Assembly: GCA_035546635.1 (NCBI GenBank)
Contig: DASZWJ010000022.1
Location: 1-64,000, forward strand
DNA length: 64,000 nt
Direction of reading: 5' to 3'
Source of the DNA: Gammaproteobacteria bacterium
GTDB taxonomy: Bacteria; Pseudomonadota; Gammaproteobacteria; JAURND01
The notes below the pieces were generated by a model. It worked only from the letters and a program-made list of their open reading frames with translations. It made no database searches and was not told where the DNA came from. Positions 35,932 through 44,553 of this stretch are shown here, in pieces. Made by a program: the position numbers and the translations under genes. Position 1 is the first letter of the stretch, and each line of letters starts with the position of its first letter.

Positions 35932-38358
35932 ATGTCATTCATAGAAATCATGATATTGATTGCAGTAATCTGGGTAATGGCTTTTTTCCAGGTATCTCCT
36001 AGAATATGGGCGCCGCTGATAGCAATCATCCTTCTACTCCTGACATTCTGGGGAGCCTTTGCCTCGCCAGTATTAGCCATATTTTGGTTAATTTTTTTAG
36101 TTCCAGCTATCTTATTCAATGCACCTTGGCTACGCACGCATTTTATCAGCCCAGCACTTTTGAAATATTTCCAGAAAAATTTACCCACGATCAGTCGCAC
36201 TGAACGCGAAGTATTGGAAGCAGGAGATGTTTGGTGGGAAAAAGAGCTGTTTTGCGGACGTCCTGATTGGAACAAACTTAAGACCATCAAAACCCCTACG
36301 CTCAGCGCAACAGAACAAGCTTTTTTAAACACCCAAGTTGAAAAACTTTGCGCATTATTAGATGACTGGCATGCCACCCAACACGGACAGGATTTTCCTC
36401 AAGCAATCTGGGACTATCTAAAACAACAAGGGTTTTTTGGCATCAGCATTGATAAAGCCTACGGCGGTTTAGGTTTTTCAGTTTTAGCACAATCACAAAT
36501 TGTGGCAAAACTGGCTACGCGTAGCACCAGTGCTGCTATCACTGTGATGGTACCTAATTCCTTGGGAACGGGAGAATTCTTACAACATTATGGCACCACA
36601 GCGCAAAAACAATATTATTTACCACGCTTAGCACGTGGCGAAGAAATCCCCGCGTTTGCCTTGACTGCGCCCACAGCAGGAAGTGATGCCAGTAGCATTC
36701 CAGATACTGGCATAGTCTGTGAAGGCGTATTTGAGGGTAGGGAAGTATTGGGCATTCGTTTGAATTGGAACAAACGCTATATTACCTTGGCGCCCATTGC
36801 GACTTTACTGGGCTTAGCTTTCAAAATGTATGACCCTGACCACTTATTGGGCGATACAGAATCCATAGGCATCACCTTATGTTTAGTCCCCACCGGATTG
36901 CCCGGGGTTGAAATGGGTTCACGCCACCAGCCAGCAGGTTTAGCCTTTTTAAACGGGCCTACGCGTGGAAAAGATGTCTTTGTGCCTCTGGATTTCATTA
37001 TTGGCGGTGCAAATATGCGAGGCAAAGGTTGGCGTATGCTGATGGAAGCACTAGCCGGTGGACGGGGGGTTTCTTTGCCGGCATTAAGCACGGGCATTGC
37101 CAAACTGTGTTATCGCATGACCGGTGCCTATGCGCGGATTAGAGAACAATTCAATGTCCCCATTGGCCAATTTGAAGGTGTAGTGGAAGCTTTGGCGCGT
37201 ATTGGCGGTCTGACCTATTTATGTGAGGCTACACGGCATTTCACCTTATGCGGGATTCATGCCGGCACTCGACCAGCTTTGGCTGCGGCGATAACTAAGT
37301 ACCATTTGACGGAAATGAGCCGTGTGATTGTCAACGATGCGCTAGATATACATGGTGGACGAGGTATTCAATCGGGGCCGCGCAATTACCTTTGGCATTT
37401 GTACCAGGCTGTACCGATATGCATTACGGTAGAAGGTGCTAACTTGCTGACGCGCAATTTAATTATCTTTGGACAAGGCGCTATCCGCAGCCATCCTTTT
37501 ATAAAAGATGAAATCGCCACGCTAGCTGAACCCGATCTTAAAAAACGTGTACGCCAGTTTGATAAGCTATTGTGCCGGCATATTGGTTATGTGGTTAGCC
37601 AGTTTGCGCGTGTCCTGGCTTATGGTTTGACTGGCGGCTATCTAATTACTGTGCCTAAAAACAGTCATCTTTTAACTAAGTATTACCAACAACTCACACG
37701 CATGAGCGCTGCTTTAGCATTTTCAGCGGACATTACCATGTTTATTCTTGGCGGAAAATTAAAACGAAAAGAACGCCTTTCAGCACGTTTAGGTGATATA
37801 TTGAGTCAACTCTATCTAGCCTCTTCGGTGATAAAATATTATCAAGATCATAATCAATCCCAGGAGGACTGGCCGTTTCTACAATGGTCATTGGAAAAAT
37901 GCTTATTTGATATTCAAAATGCGTTTAATGGCTTGTTTCACAACTTGACGCCGCGCTGGGTAGCAGGTGTGTTGCGCTTCATTATTTTTCCCTGGGGTAA
38001 ACGTTACCGTTTACCTCTGGATAAACTGGAGCAGAGAATAGCCACAGCTTTAATGCATAATTCATTGCAACGTGATCGGTTGAGTGAATATTGCTACATA
38101 GGTCAAGGCACAGGGGGTGCAACGGGCACGATAGAGACTGCCTTCTGTGCCATTGAAGCGGCAAATGCTGCATTAAACAAATTACACCATGCACTGTCAG
38201 AAAGCGGGGTAGGCCACGGTCATGCTAGTCTTGAAGAGCGAATTACCCTGGCAGAGCAAGCAGGCATTCTATCGTCTGATGAAATAAAATTACTTAAGGA
38301 AATGCTGGATAGACGTTGGGATGCTGTGCAAGTGGATGAATTTCTGCGCTCAGGGTGA
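35932..38358 (+). CDS. fadE: Acyl-CoA dehydrogenase FadE
   Basis: An 808-residue enzyme (E. coli FadE is 814) that makes the first, FAD-dependent double bond in fatty acyl-CoA. I chose the ATG at 35932 because the earlier GTG lies in a repeat. The N-terminus has two or three hydrophobic helices that hold it to the inner membrane (IEIMILIAVIWVMAFFQVSP). The core shows GFFGISIDKAYGGLGFSVLA, FALTAPTAGSDASSIPDTGI, and AGGRGVSLPALSTGIAK, HGGRGIQSGPRNYL with ITVEGANLLTRNLIIFGQGA, followed by the long C-terminal DUF1974-type extension. It heads the fadE-fadI-fadJ series. Confidence 0.95.
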   Translation: MSFIEIMILIAVIWVMAFFQVSPRIWAPLIAIILLLLTFWGAFASPVLAIFWLIFLVPAILFNAPWLRTHFISPALLKYFQKNLPTISRTEREVLEAGDVWWEKELFCGRPDWNKLKTIKTPTLSATEQAFLNTQVEKLCALLDDWHATQHGQDFPQAIWDYLKQQGFFGISIDKAYGGLGFSVLAQSQIVAKLATRSTSAAITVMVPNSLGTGEFLQHYGTTAQKQYYLPRLARGEEIPAFALTAPTAGSDASSIPDTGIVCEGVFEGREVLGIRLNWNKRYITLAPIATLLGLAFKMYDPDHLLGDTESIGITLCLVPTGLPGVEMGSRHQPAGLAFLNGPTRGKDVFVPLDFIIGGANMRGKGWRMLMEALAGGRGVSLPALSTGIAKLCYRMTGAYARIREQFNVPIGQFEGVVEALARIGGLTYLCEATRHFTLCGIHAGTRPALAAAITKYHLTEMSRVIVNDALDIHGGRGIQSGPRNYLWHLYQAVPICITVEGANLLTRNLIIFGQGAIRSHPFIKDEIATLAEPDLKKRVRQFDKLLCRHIGYVVSQFARVLAYGLTGGYLITVPKNSHLLTKYYQQLTRMSAALAFSADITMFILGGKLKRKERLSARLGDILSQLYLASSVIKYYQDHNQSQEDWPFLQWSLEKCLFDIQNAFNGLFHNLTPRWVAGVLRFIIFPWGKRYRLPLDKLEQRIATALMHNSLQRDRLSEYCYIGQGTGGATGTIETAFCAIEAANAALNKLHHALSESGVGHGHASLEERITLAEQAGILSSDEIKLLKEMLDRRWDAVQVDEFLRSG

Positions 38359-38404
38359 CAACTCAAACACTCACCAAAAGATTAAAGACAGGAGAAATAA
38401 ACAT

Positions 38405-39694
38405 ATGGCAACTACCCAAACCCGCCCGGTTTATATCATCGACGGATTGAGAACCCCTTTTTTAAAAGTCCGTGGAAAACCCGGCCCTTTTTCCGCTTCT
38501 GATTTAGCCGTTAGTGCGGGTAAAGCATTGCTGCTCAATCAGCCGTTTGCTCCAAGTGACTTAGATGAAGTCATCATCAGTTGCATGATACCCAGCCCCG
38601 ATGAAGCCAATATTGGTCGCATAGTGTCATTACGTTTGGGTTGCGGTAAAAAAGTTCCTGCTTGGACAGTCCAGCGTAACTGCGGCTCTGCCATGCAAGC
38701 CATCGATTGTGCCGCCCAGGATATTGCCCTCGGACGCCATGATTTGGTGCTGGCAGGTGGCACAGAAGCCATGAGCCGTGCGCCTTTATTATGGAACGCG
38801 TCTATGGTGAATTGGTTTGCAGAATGGAGTATGGCGCGGCGTTTCGGCACTCGTTTAAAACTATTAGCCGATATCAGACCACATTTCCTAAAACCCATCA
38901 TTTCTTTACTGCATGGCTTGAGCGATCCAGTGGTTGGTTTGAATATGGGACAGACTGCAGAAAATCTGGCCTATCAATTTCATATTACCCGTGAACAAAT
39001 GGACGCTTTCTCGGTGCGAAGCCATCAGCGTGTAGTGGCTGCCCAAAATTCTAATTTTGATGAAGTCACGCCCATTTATACCGATAAAGGACATCTCTAT
39101 GAATTAGATGATGGGGTAAGAGCAGATTCCTCTTTAGAAGCCTTAGCTAAACTCAAACCTTTTTTTGACAAAAAATTCGGTATGGTAACCGCGGGCAATA
39201 GTTCTCAGGTTACAGATGGTGCAGCATTGTTGTTGCTGGCCAGCGAAGAAGCGGTGGCACGTTATAATTTACCGGTTTTAGGCCGTTTAATTGATACGAA
39301 TTGGGCGGGTTTGGAACCTGAAGTGATGGGATTGGGGCCAGTTTATGCTAGCACTCCTTTGCTAGAGCGCAATCAACTCACGCTGGCCGATATAGATTAC
39401 TGGGAAATCAATGAAGCTTTCGCAGCGCAGGTACTAGCTTGTCTTGCCGCTTGGGAAGATGTTGATTTCTGCCGCAAAAATCTAGGTCTTACCGATGCGT
39501 TAGGCAAAATAGACCAGGAACGCCTGAACATAGATGGCGGTGCCATTGCATTAGGCCATCCGGTAGGTGCAAGCGGCGCTAGAATAGTACTGCACCTTCT
39601 AGATGTGCTAAAGCGCAAAAATGCTAAGCGCGGAATTGCCACTTTATGCATCGGTGGTGGCCAGGGCGGAGCCATGCTGCTGGAAAGAGTTTAA
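38405..39694 (+). CDS. fadI: 3-ketoacyl-CoA thiolase (FadI type)
   Basis: A 429-residue thiolase; the ATG at 38405 has a GGAGAAA site about 12 bases upstream. The nucleophilic Cys is in VQRNCGSAMQAI (about residue 95), the active-site His in INIDGGAIALGHPVGASGAR-like sequence (GGAIALGHPVGASG), and the second Cys in TLCIGGGQGGAML. FadI, at about 436 residues in E. coli, works with FadJ. It is placed 46 bases after fadE and before fadJ, so this window holds a complete beta-oxidation cycle. FadA (387) is a less good length match. Confidence 0.9.
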   Translation: MATTQTRPVYIIDGLRTPFLKVRGKPGPFSASDLAVSAGKALLLNQPFAPSDLDEVIISCMIPSPDEANIGRIVSLRLGCGKKVPAWTVQRNCGSAMQAIDCAAQDIALGRHDLVLAGGTEAMSRAPLLWNASMVNWFAEWSMARRFGTRLKLLADIRPHFLKPIISLLHGLSDPVVGLNMGQTAENLAYQFHITREQMDAFSVRSHQRVVAAQNSNFDEVTPIYTDKGHLYELDDGVRADSSLEALAKLKPFFDKKFGMVTAGNSSQVTDGAALLLLASEEAVARYNLPVLGRLIDTNWAGLEPEVMGLGPVYASTPLLERNQLTLADIDYWEINEAFAAQVLACLAAWEDVDFCRKNLGLTDALGKIDQERLNIDGGAIALGHPVGASGARIVLHLLDVLKRKNAKRGIATLCIGGGQGGAMLLERV

Positions 39695-39706
39695 AACTCA
39701 ATACAT

Positions 39707-39732
39707 CTTCTTACAGCCATGGCTGTAAGAAG
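39707..39732. repeat. Perfect 26-base palindrome between fadI and fadJ
   Basis: CTTCTTACAGCCATGGCTGT followed by AAGAAG is exactly self-complementary. It matches only the outer arms of family B (34258-34325, 23423-23512) with the inner part missing. It may act as an mRNA stabiliser or a weak terminator inside the fad operon. Confidence 0.85.
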
Positions 39733-39766
39733 AAAAATTATTGAACTATACAAAAGGGATTAAAAT

Positions 39767-41839
39767 ATGCTTTCAACAACCTATCAAAACTGGAAATTGC
39801 ATATCGACGAAGACCATATCCTATGGCTCAGCATCGATAGAAAGGATTCCGCTGTCAATTCCTTAAACCAGGAAGTTATTCAAGAGTTTGATGAGATACT
39901 AAAGAGCATAGCAGAAGATCCACAACTCGTCGGTGTGGTTATTTCTTCTGCCAAATCATCTGGTTTTATTGCTGGCGCTGATATCGAACAATTTGTGAAG
40001 TTACAAACAGAAACCGAAGCCTTCGAATTAATTCGCCAGGCGCAACTCGTATTTGATAAACTCGAAGCCTTGAAAATTCCCACCGTTGCCATGATTGAAG
40101 GCTTTTGTCTGGGTGGCGGTTTGGAACTCGTACTGGCTTGTCGTTACCGTATCGCCGACGAAGGTCCTAAGACATTATTAGGCGCTCCAGAAGTGAAATT
40201 AGGTTTGCATCCTGGGTGGGGCGGCACTGTGCGCCTGCCCCGCTTGATCGGGGCATTCCCAGCTATGGATTTGAATTTATCCGGCCGCTCCGTATCTGCC
40301 AGAACAGCCGCCAAACTGGGTTTGGTAGATGCCGCCGTTCCCACGCGTCAATTAGCGCGGGCAGCACGTTATTATATATTAAATAAACCCCCTAAACATC
40401 GCCCATCACTACTACAAGAAATGGCCAGCTATGGCTGGGTCAGACCTTTAGTTGCAAAGATGCTAGATAAAAAATTAGCCGAGAAAGTAAATCCTGAACA
40501 TTATCCTGCACCCTATGCCATTGTTAAAAACTGGGTCAAAGACGGTCCTTATGGCAAACGAGCTATGGAAAATGAGGCTAAATCCATTGCCCATTTAATG
40601 ATGACACCCACCAGCCGCAATCTAGTACGGGTATTTTTTCTACAGACCCGGTTGAAAGGTTTAGCCAAAGACGTGCGCTTTAAAGCCCAGCATGTGCATG
40701 TGATAGGCGCAGGCACAATGGGTGGTGATATTGCCGCCTGGTGTGCATTGCGCGGTATGCGTGTCACCTTGCAAGATCGCACCCCGGAGTTAATTGCGCC
40801 AGCCATTAAACGCGCACATGAATTATTTTCAAAAAAACTTAAATTGCCACGTTTAGTGCAAGCCGCCATGGATCGCTTTAACCCAGATCTGACCGGTCAA
40901 GGCGTCCGCAATGCCGATGTCGTCATAGAAGCCATTTCAGAAAATTTACAAATCAAACAAGCCCTGTACCAGGCCATAGAACCACAGTTGAAACCCGAAG
41001 CGATTTTGGCCACCAACACTTCCAGCTTGCCATTAGATGAATTAAATCAAGTGCTGAAAAATCCTGAACGCCTGGTAGGTATCCATTTCTTCAATCCCGT
41101 CGCTATGATGCAATTGGTAGAAATCGTCACCGGTGATAAAACCGACCCCGCTATGGCAGATAAAGCCATTGCTTTTGTGCGCAGCATTGATCGCTTGCCG
41201 TTGCCGGTAAAAAGCCACCCAGGGTTTTTAGTGAATCGCATATTATTACCGTATTTATTAGAAGCTATGCTTATGTTGGAAGAAGGTATCCCCGCTGCTA
41301 ATATCGATGCGGCCGCTGTCAAATTCGGTATGCCTATGGGCCCAGTTGAGCTAGCTGACACAGTGGGCTTGGATGTGTGCTTAGCAATTGCTGAAATTAT
41401 GGTAGGCCAGTACGGTAGCGCGGTACCGGAAGGTTTGCGTCAAAAAGTAGCTAAAGGTGAATTGGGGCGTAAATCCGGTCAAGGTTTTTATAAATTTGCC
41501 AATGGTAAGAAGGTCAAGCAGCCTGTAACCGAAGCTGCAATCAGCCCAGCCGTCATCAGTGATCGTTTGATACTGCGTATACTCAATGAAGCAGTCGCCT
41601 GTTTACGTGAAAAAATTGTTGCCGATGCTGATCTGTTAGATGCCGGTATGATCTTTGGTACGGGCTTTGCACCTTTCAGAGGTGGTCCATTGCATTATGC
41701 GGCGAATCAAGGCATTCCTGTTATTGTGGAACAACTGCAGAATTTACAAGCACAGTATGGCGAGCGTTTTCGTCCAGATTCCGGTTGGGAATTGTTACAG
41801 CAAGATTCGGTCTTAGTCGAGGCTTCTAATGAGCTATAA
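39767..41839 (+). CDS. fadJ: Bifunctional enoyl-CoA hydratase / 3-hydroxyacyl-CoA dehydrogenase
   Basis: A 690-residue multifunctional enzyme catalysing the second and third steps of beta-oxidation. The N-terminal crotonase domain shows SGFIAGADIEQF, EGFCLGGGLELVLACRYRIA and PEVKLGLHPGWGGTVRLPRL with its two catalytic Glu. The dehydrogenase domain has the NAD-binding HVIGAGTMGGDIAAWCALRG (about residue 315), HFFNPVAMMQLVEIV and KSHPGFLVNRILLPYLLEA, and the C-terminal repeat with GTGFAPFRGGPLHYA. The length is near FadJ (714) and FadB (729); I prefer FadJ because of its FadI neighbour. An AAAGGGA site precedes the ATG. Confidence 0.93.
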   Translation: MLSTTYQNWKLHIDEDHILWLSIDRKDSAVNSLNQEVIQEFDEILKSIAEDPQLVGVVISSAKSSGFIAGADIEQFVKLQTETEAFELIRQAQLVFDKLEALKIPTVAMIEGFCLGGGLELVLACRYRIADEGPKTLLGAPEVKLGLHPGWGGTVRLPRLIGAFPAMDLNLSGRSVSARTAAKLGLVDAAVPTRQLARAARYYILNKPPKHRPSLLQEMASYGWVRPLVAKMLDKKLAEKVNPEHYPAPYAIVKNWVKDGPYGKRAMENEAKSIAHLMMTPTSRNLVRVFFLQTRLKGLAKDVRFKAQHVHVIGAGTMGGDIAAWCALRGMRVTLQDRTPELIAPAIKRAHELFSKKLKLPRLVQAAMDRFNPDLTGQGVRNADVVIEAISENLQIKQALYQAIEPQLKPEAILATNTSSLPLDELNQVLKNPERLVGIHFFNPVAMMQLVEIVTGDKTDPAMADKAIAFVRSIDRLPLPVKSHPGFLVNRILLPYLLEAMLMLEEGIPAANIDAAAVKFGMPMGPVELADTVGLDVCLAIAEIMVGQYGSAVPEGLRQKVAKGELGRKSGQGFYKFANGKKVKQPVTEAAISPAVISDRLILRILNEAVACLREKIVADADLLDAGMIFGTGFAPFRGGPLHYAANQGIPVIVEQLQNLQAQYGERFRPDSGWELLQQDSVLVEASNEL

Positions 41840-41848
41840 CCTTAGCTT

Positions 41849-41939
41849 CTCTGTACTAGACAAAAAATACTGTCATTCCCGCGCGAAGGCGGGAATGACA
41901 GTGCTTTTTTGTAAATGACGTTTTTTGTCTAGTACAGAG
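41849..41939. repeat. Nested palindrome with a family A core
   Basis: Outer arms CTCTGTACTAGACAAAAAA (41849-41867) and TTTTTTGTCTAGTACAGAG (41921-41939) are exact complements. Inside, 41869-41902 is a family A unit, ACTGTCATTCCCGC and GCGGGAATGACAGT around a six-base loop. The two nested layers again suggest a composite element. It may also terminate fadJ. Confidence 0.85.
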
Positions 41940-42008
41940 CTTTAATCTCCACTTCTTCCTTTATTAATATTTTCCTAAGAAACTTCAATTACTATAACAG
42001 TCTGATAA

Positions 42009-43049
42009 ATGGGTACTAGAGCGTGGTTTGAAGAAATGAAACAATCAAAAACATCAAGTTATATTGAAAAATTGCCGGAGTTGTGCATGAAAAAAATAAC
42101 AACAAAATTAAGAAGCAGCAAAAAGCTCTCAAATACCGGTAGTGCAGCATCTCAAATACTTCCACTATCCCCTCAAGAATATTTAAAAAAACTCAATACA
42201 CCAGAAGATAAAGACCCAGCAGATCCATTGGCTATGTTTAAACGTGATCTCCTCACCTGGCTTAAAATCAAAACCCCGAATATCATCGAACATAGAATAT
42301 TCCAAACCTTAAAAACGTTGCTACAAAAAAAATTTCCCACACTCAGCCAAGAAAATCTCCAACACATTTTAACCATTGGACTTAAAGGAGATTTATACTC
42401 CCATGCCATTATTAGCAGTTTTCAAGAGTTGGGAATAACTATCAGTATTGATGAATTTAATGAACTTTTTTTAAGCGCCTTGGCCAGCGCAGAGTTCAAT
42501 AACCGTGCAAAAAACTTAAAAGAAACATCGGAAAACTATTCCCGAGGCGTCATCAAATTTGGCTTCCATCTACTACAAGCAGCCATTTTCTATGGAAAAC
42601 AACGCGAATTAATCAATTCGGGTAAACCAGAGATCAATTTAACCACACGCAATGGTCAGGTGCTTATCATTTGTACGTTCAAAGGACCTTTGGGTGTACG
42701 TAAAAATGGTCCTCCTGCGGTATTTCAGTTAATACCGCTAGAGCAGCCCTTTGAAGTAGAAATGCAATGGACACCCAAAACCGGCTGGACTTTCCACCTC
42801 CCCGACGGGCCCGAATATCAAAAGTTATATGAAAAACTAGGAATAAACGCTTTAGTTAAATTTTCTAGCGTCTATAAAAATGAATTAATAGGTATTGCCA
42901 TAGGCTTGTCTTTAGGCGGCCTAGGTTGGTGGCTGCATCAGGATATTGATTTTTCTACGGCAATGGCTTTATTAGCTATAGGTGGGTTTGCTGTGGTAGT
43001 GAGTGGCATTTCCTCCTGTATTAAATATCGTGAAGAGTTGGTAGAATAA
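42009..43049 (+). CDS. Unknown protein with C-terminal membrane hairpin
   Basis: A 346-residue protein; the start could also be at 42036 or 42087. It is mostly helical with a beta-rich central part (EINLTTRNGQVLIICTFKGP, then LGVRKNGPPAVFQLIP). Two hydrophobic segments near the end (LIGIAIGLSLGGLGWWL and MALLAIGGFAVVVSGISSCI) look like a membrane hairpin. No family recognised. The core appears similar to that of the next gene (GSVYIVCTLSDY), so they may be distant duplicates. A secreted effector inserting into host membranes is a possible reading, without proof. Confidence 0.6.
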   Translation: MGTRAWFEEMKQSKTSSYIEKLPELCMKKITTKLRSSKKLSNTGSAASQILPLSPQEYLKKLNTPEDKDPADPLAMFKRDLLTWLKIKTPNIIEHRIFQTLKTLLQKKFPTLSQENLQHILTIGLKGDLYSHAIISSFQELGITISIDEFNELFLSALASAEFNNRAKNLKETSENYSRGVIKFGFHLLQAAIFYGKQRELINSGKPEINLTTRNGQVLIICTFKGPLGVRKNGPPAVFQLIPLEQPFEVEMQWTPKTGWTFHLPDGPEYQKLYEKLGINALVKFSSVYKNELIGIAIGLSLGGLGWWLHQDIDFSTAMALLAIGGFAVVVSGISSCIKYREELVE

Positions 43050-43125
43050 GGCGATTAATTAATAAAATCTTAATGATTGTATTTTATAATAGGAAATATA
43101 ACGCATATCGTAGGGGGAGCTAGCC

Positions 43126-44241
43126 ATGAGCATAATCGAACACAGACACTTTAAACTGAAAGATCCAAAAGATTTGCAATTTATTGATGAAGAGCAGCAA
43201 GGGGAGCAAACAGGTTTTGTTACGGTGACTGCCAGCGAAAAGCTAGGAAAAATTGTTGAGGATGTATCACGTGGGGTTTTTGGGAAGGATTCTCTAGCAT
43301 TTTCCAAAATAGAAAAAGAGTTGCAAAAATTGGAACAGCGGAGAAGAAATACTCCGAAAAAAACTGATAAGCAAGCTATTGAAAGACAAGAGTGTGAATT
43401 GATTCGAGGGTATTTATCCCAACGTTGGAAAGTCGATTTTTCTTTAGAAGCTTTAAATTCTCTCGATCAAAAACTTTGGACAACTCTGGCTAAGACGATA
43501 AACACAGTTTGTGCTCAAAATCGCGGTTACTTCCTGCAACCGACAAAATATGACGTAACAATTGGCACATCGGAAGGTTCAGTTTATATAGTATGTACGT
43601 TGAGTGATTATGTGCAAAAGCCACTTGGTGGTATGGGTAAAGATAAAAAAGTTTCTGGCAATTTGCAGTTAGTTTATCAAGAAAAAAATAATGCTTTTGT
43701 GCCAGTAGGTTATACTTCTACAGGTGAGGTAGCTCACGAATTAGCAACACTGAAAGGTGATCTTGAGGATAAAAAACGCTCAAGCGAAGAAGTTACTTTA
43801 GATCTGACTGTTGCGCCGCCTCCACCTAAACAAAGTTTCTTCGCCAGAGCAGGTGCTTTCTTTTCTGGATGTTGGAGCTTCTTTCGCCGAAATGATAGAA
43901 CCAAGCCAATGGCACAGCCTCCATTGGAGCCAGTTGCTCCTGCTGAAACCAAAGCTAAAGATGTAACCTATAAACTATTCTCTGATAAGAAGAGAGTTGT
44001 AAAAACTTCTCCAGTTATTAGTCAGGCTCATGAAGATAAACCTAAACCGGTTGCGAAACCTTCCTTTATGCAATCAGTTTTTGCGTGTTTTAAAAGGTCG
44101 CCGGCAAAGCCTGTGCAACAGCGGAAGCAGTCTATTTTTAATTCTCCGGTAGCTACGCAGCGGAAACAATCAATAGATAAACCTGAGGAGAAGCCGACTC
44201 TTGCCAGAAGAAGTGATAGTTTTCAGGTAAGTAGCAGCTGA
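43126..44241 (+). CDS. Unknown protein with disordered basic C-terminus
   Basis: A 371-residue protein starting MSIIEHRHFKLKDPKDLQFI. The first 230 residues look folded, including a beta region TIGTSEGSVYIVCTLSDYVQ that resembles the preceding protein. The rest is low complexity, rich in Lys, Pro and Ser, with two CFKRS / CWSFFRRN hydrophobic-basic patches (KQSFFARAGAFFSGCWSFFR, PSFMQSVFACFKRSPAKPVQ) and QRKQSI repeated twice. The paired patches might bind lipid. A GGGGGAG site is upstream. Not recognised; effector-like composition. Confidence 0.6.
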   Translation: MSIIEHRHFKLKDPKDLQFIDEEQQGEQTGFVTVTASEKLGKIVEDVSRGVFGKDSLAFSKIEKELQKLEQRRRNTPKKTDKQAIERQECELIRGYLSQRWKVDFSLEALNSLDQKLWTTLAKTINTVCAQNRGYFLQPTKYDVTIGTSEGSVYIVCTLSDYVQKPLGGMGKDKKVSGNLQLVYQEKNNAFVPVGYTSTGEVAHELATLKGDLEDKKRSSEEVTLDLTVAPPPPKQSFFARAGAFFSGCWSFFRRNDRTKPMAQPPLEPVAPAETKAKDVTYKLFSDKKRVVKTSPVISQAHEDKPKPVAKPSFMQSVFACFKRSPAKPVQQRKQSIFNSPVATQRKQSIDKPEEKPTLARRSDSFQVSSS

Positions 44242-44553
44242 TTAAATATCTATACTTCCTTTTCCCACAAGGAGGTTGTTGAATAAATTGGGCGACAATC
44301 TTTATTGAGTGCTATCCGTCTGAGATCCCGCGATCAAGTCGCGGGATCTCAGGCGGACTGCACTTAGGCATAGGAAACTCTCTTCATTTATTCAACAAAG
44401 CGCCCATCAGGGAAGGGGTAGTGCTACGGCTTTCACTTGTTATTCTTGGCAGTCTCCCATCACATAAAGTATTATCTTCCCAAGCAAAATATCTACCCAT
44501 TAAGTTTGATGCCTTTAAGCACATTTAAAGCAAAAAATTGCGAGCCCCTCCCT
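44242..44553. repeat. Repeat-filled gap with nested palindromes
   Basis: Outer arms TTGTTGAATAAAT (44276-44288) and ATTTATTCAACAA (44386-44398) enclose an inner near-perfect hairpin 44315-44333 / 44339-44357 (TCCGTCTGAGATCCCGCGA and its complement with one mismatch). The flanks, CTTTTCCCACAAGG on the left and AGGGAAGGGGTAGTGCTACG on the right, resemble split halves of a family C unit. This suggests that the TTGTTGAATAAAT element sits inside an older repeat. No gene was seen in this gap. Confidence 0.7.
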
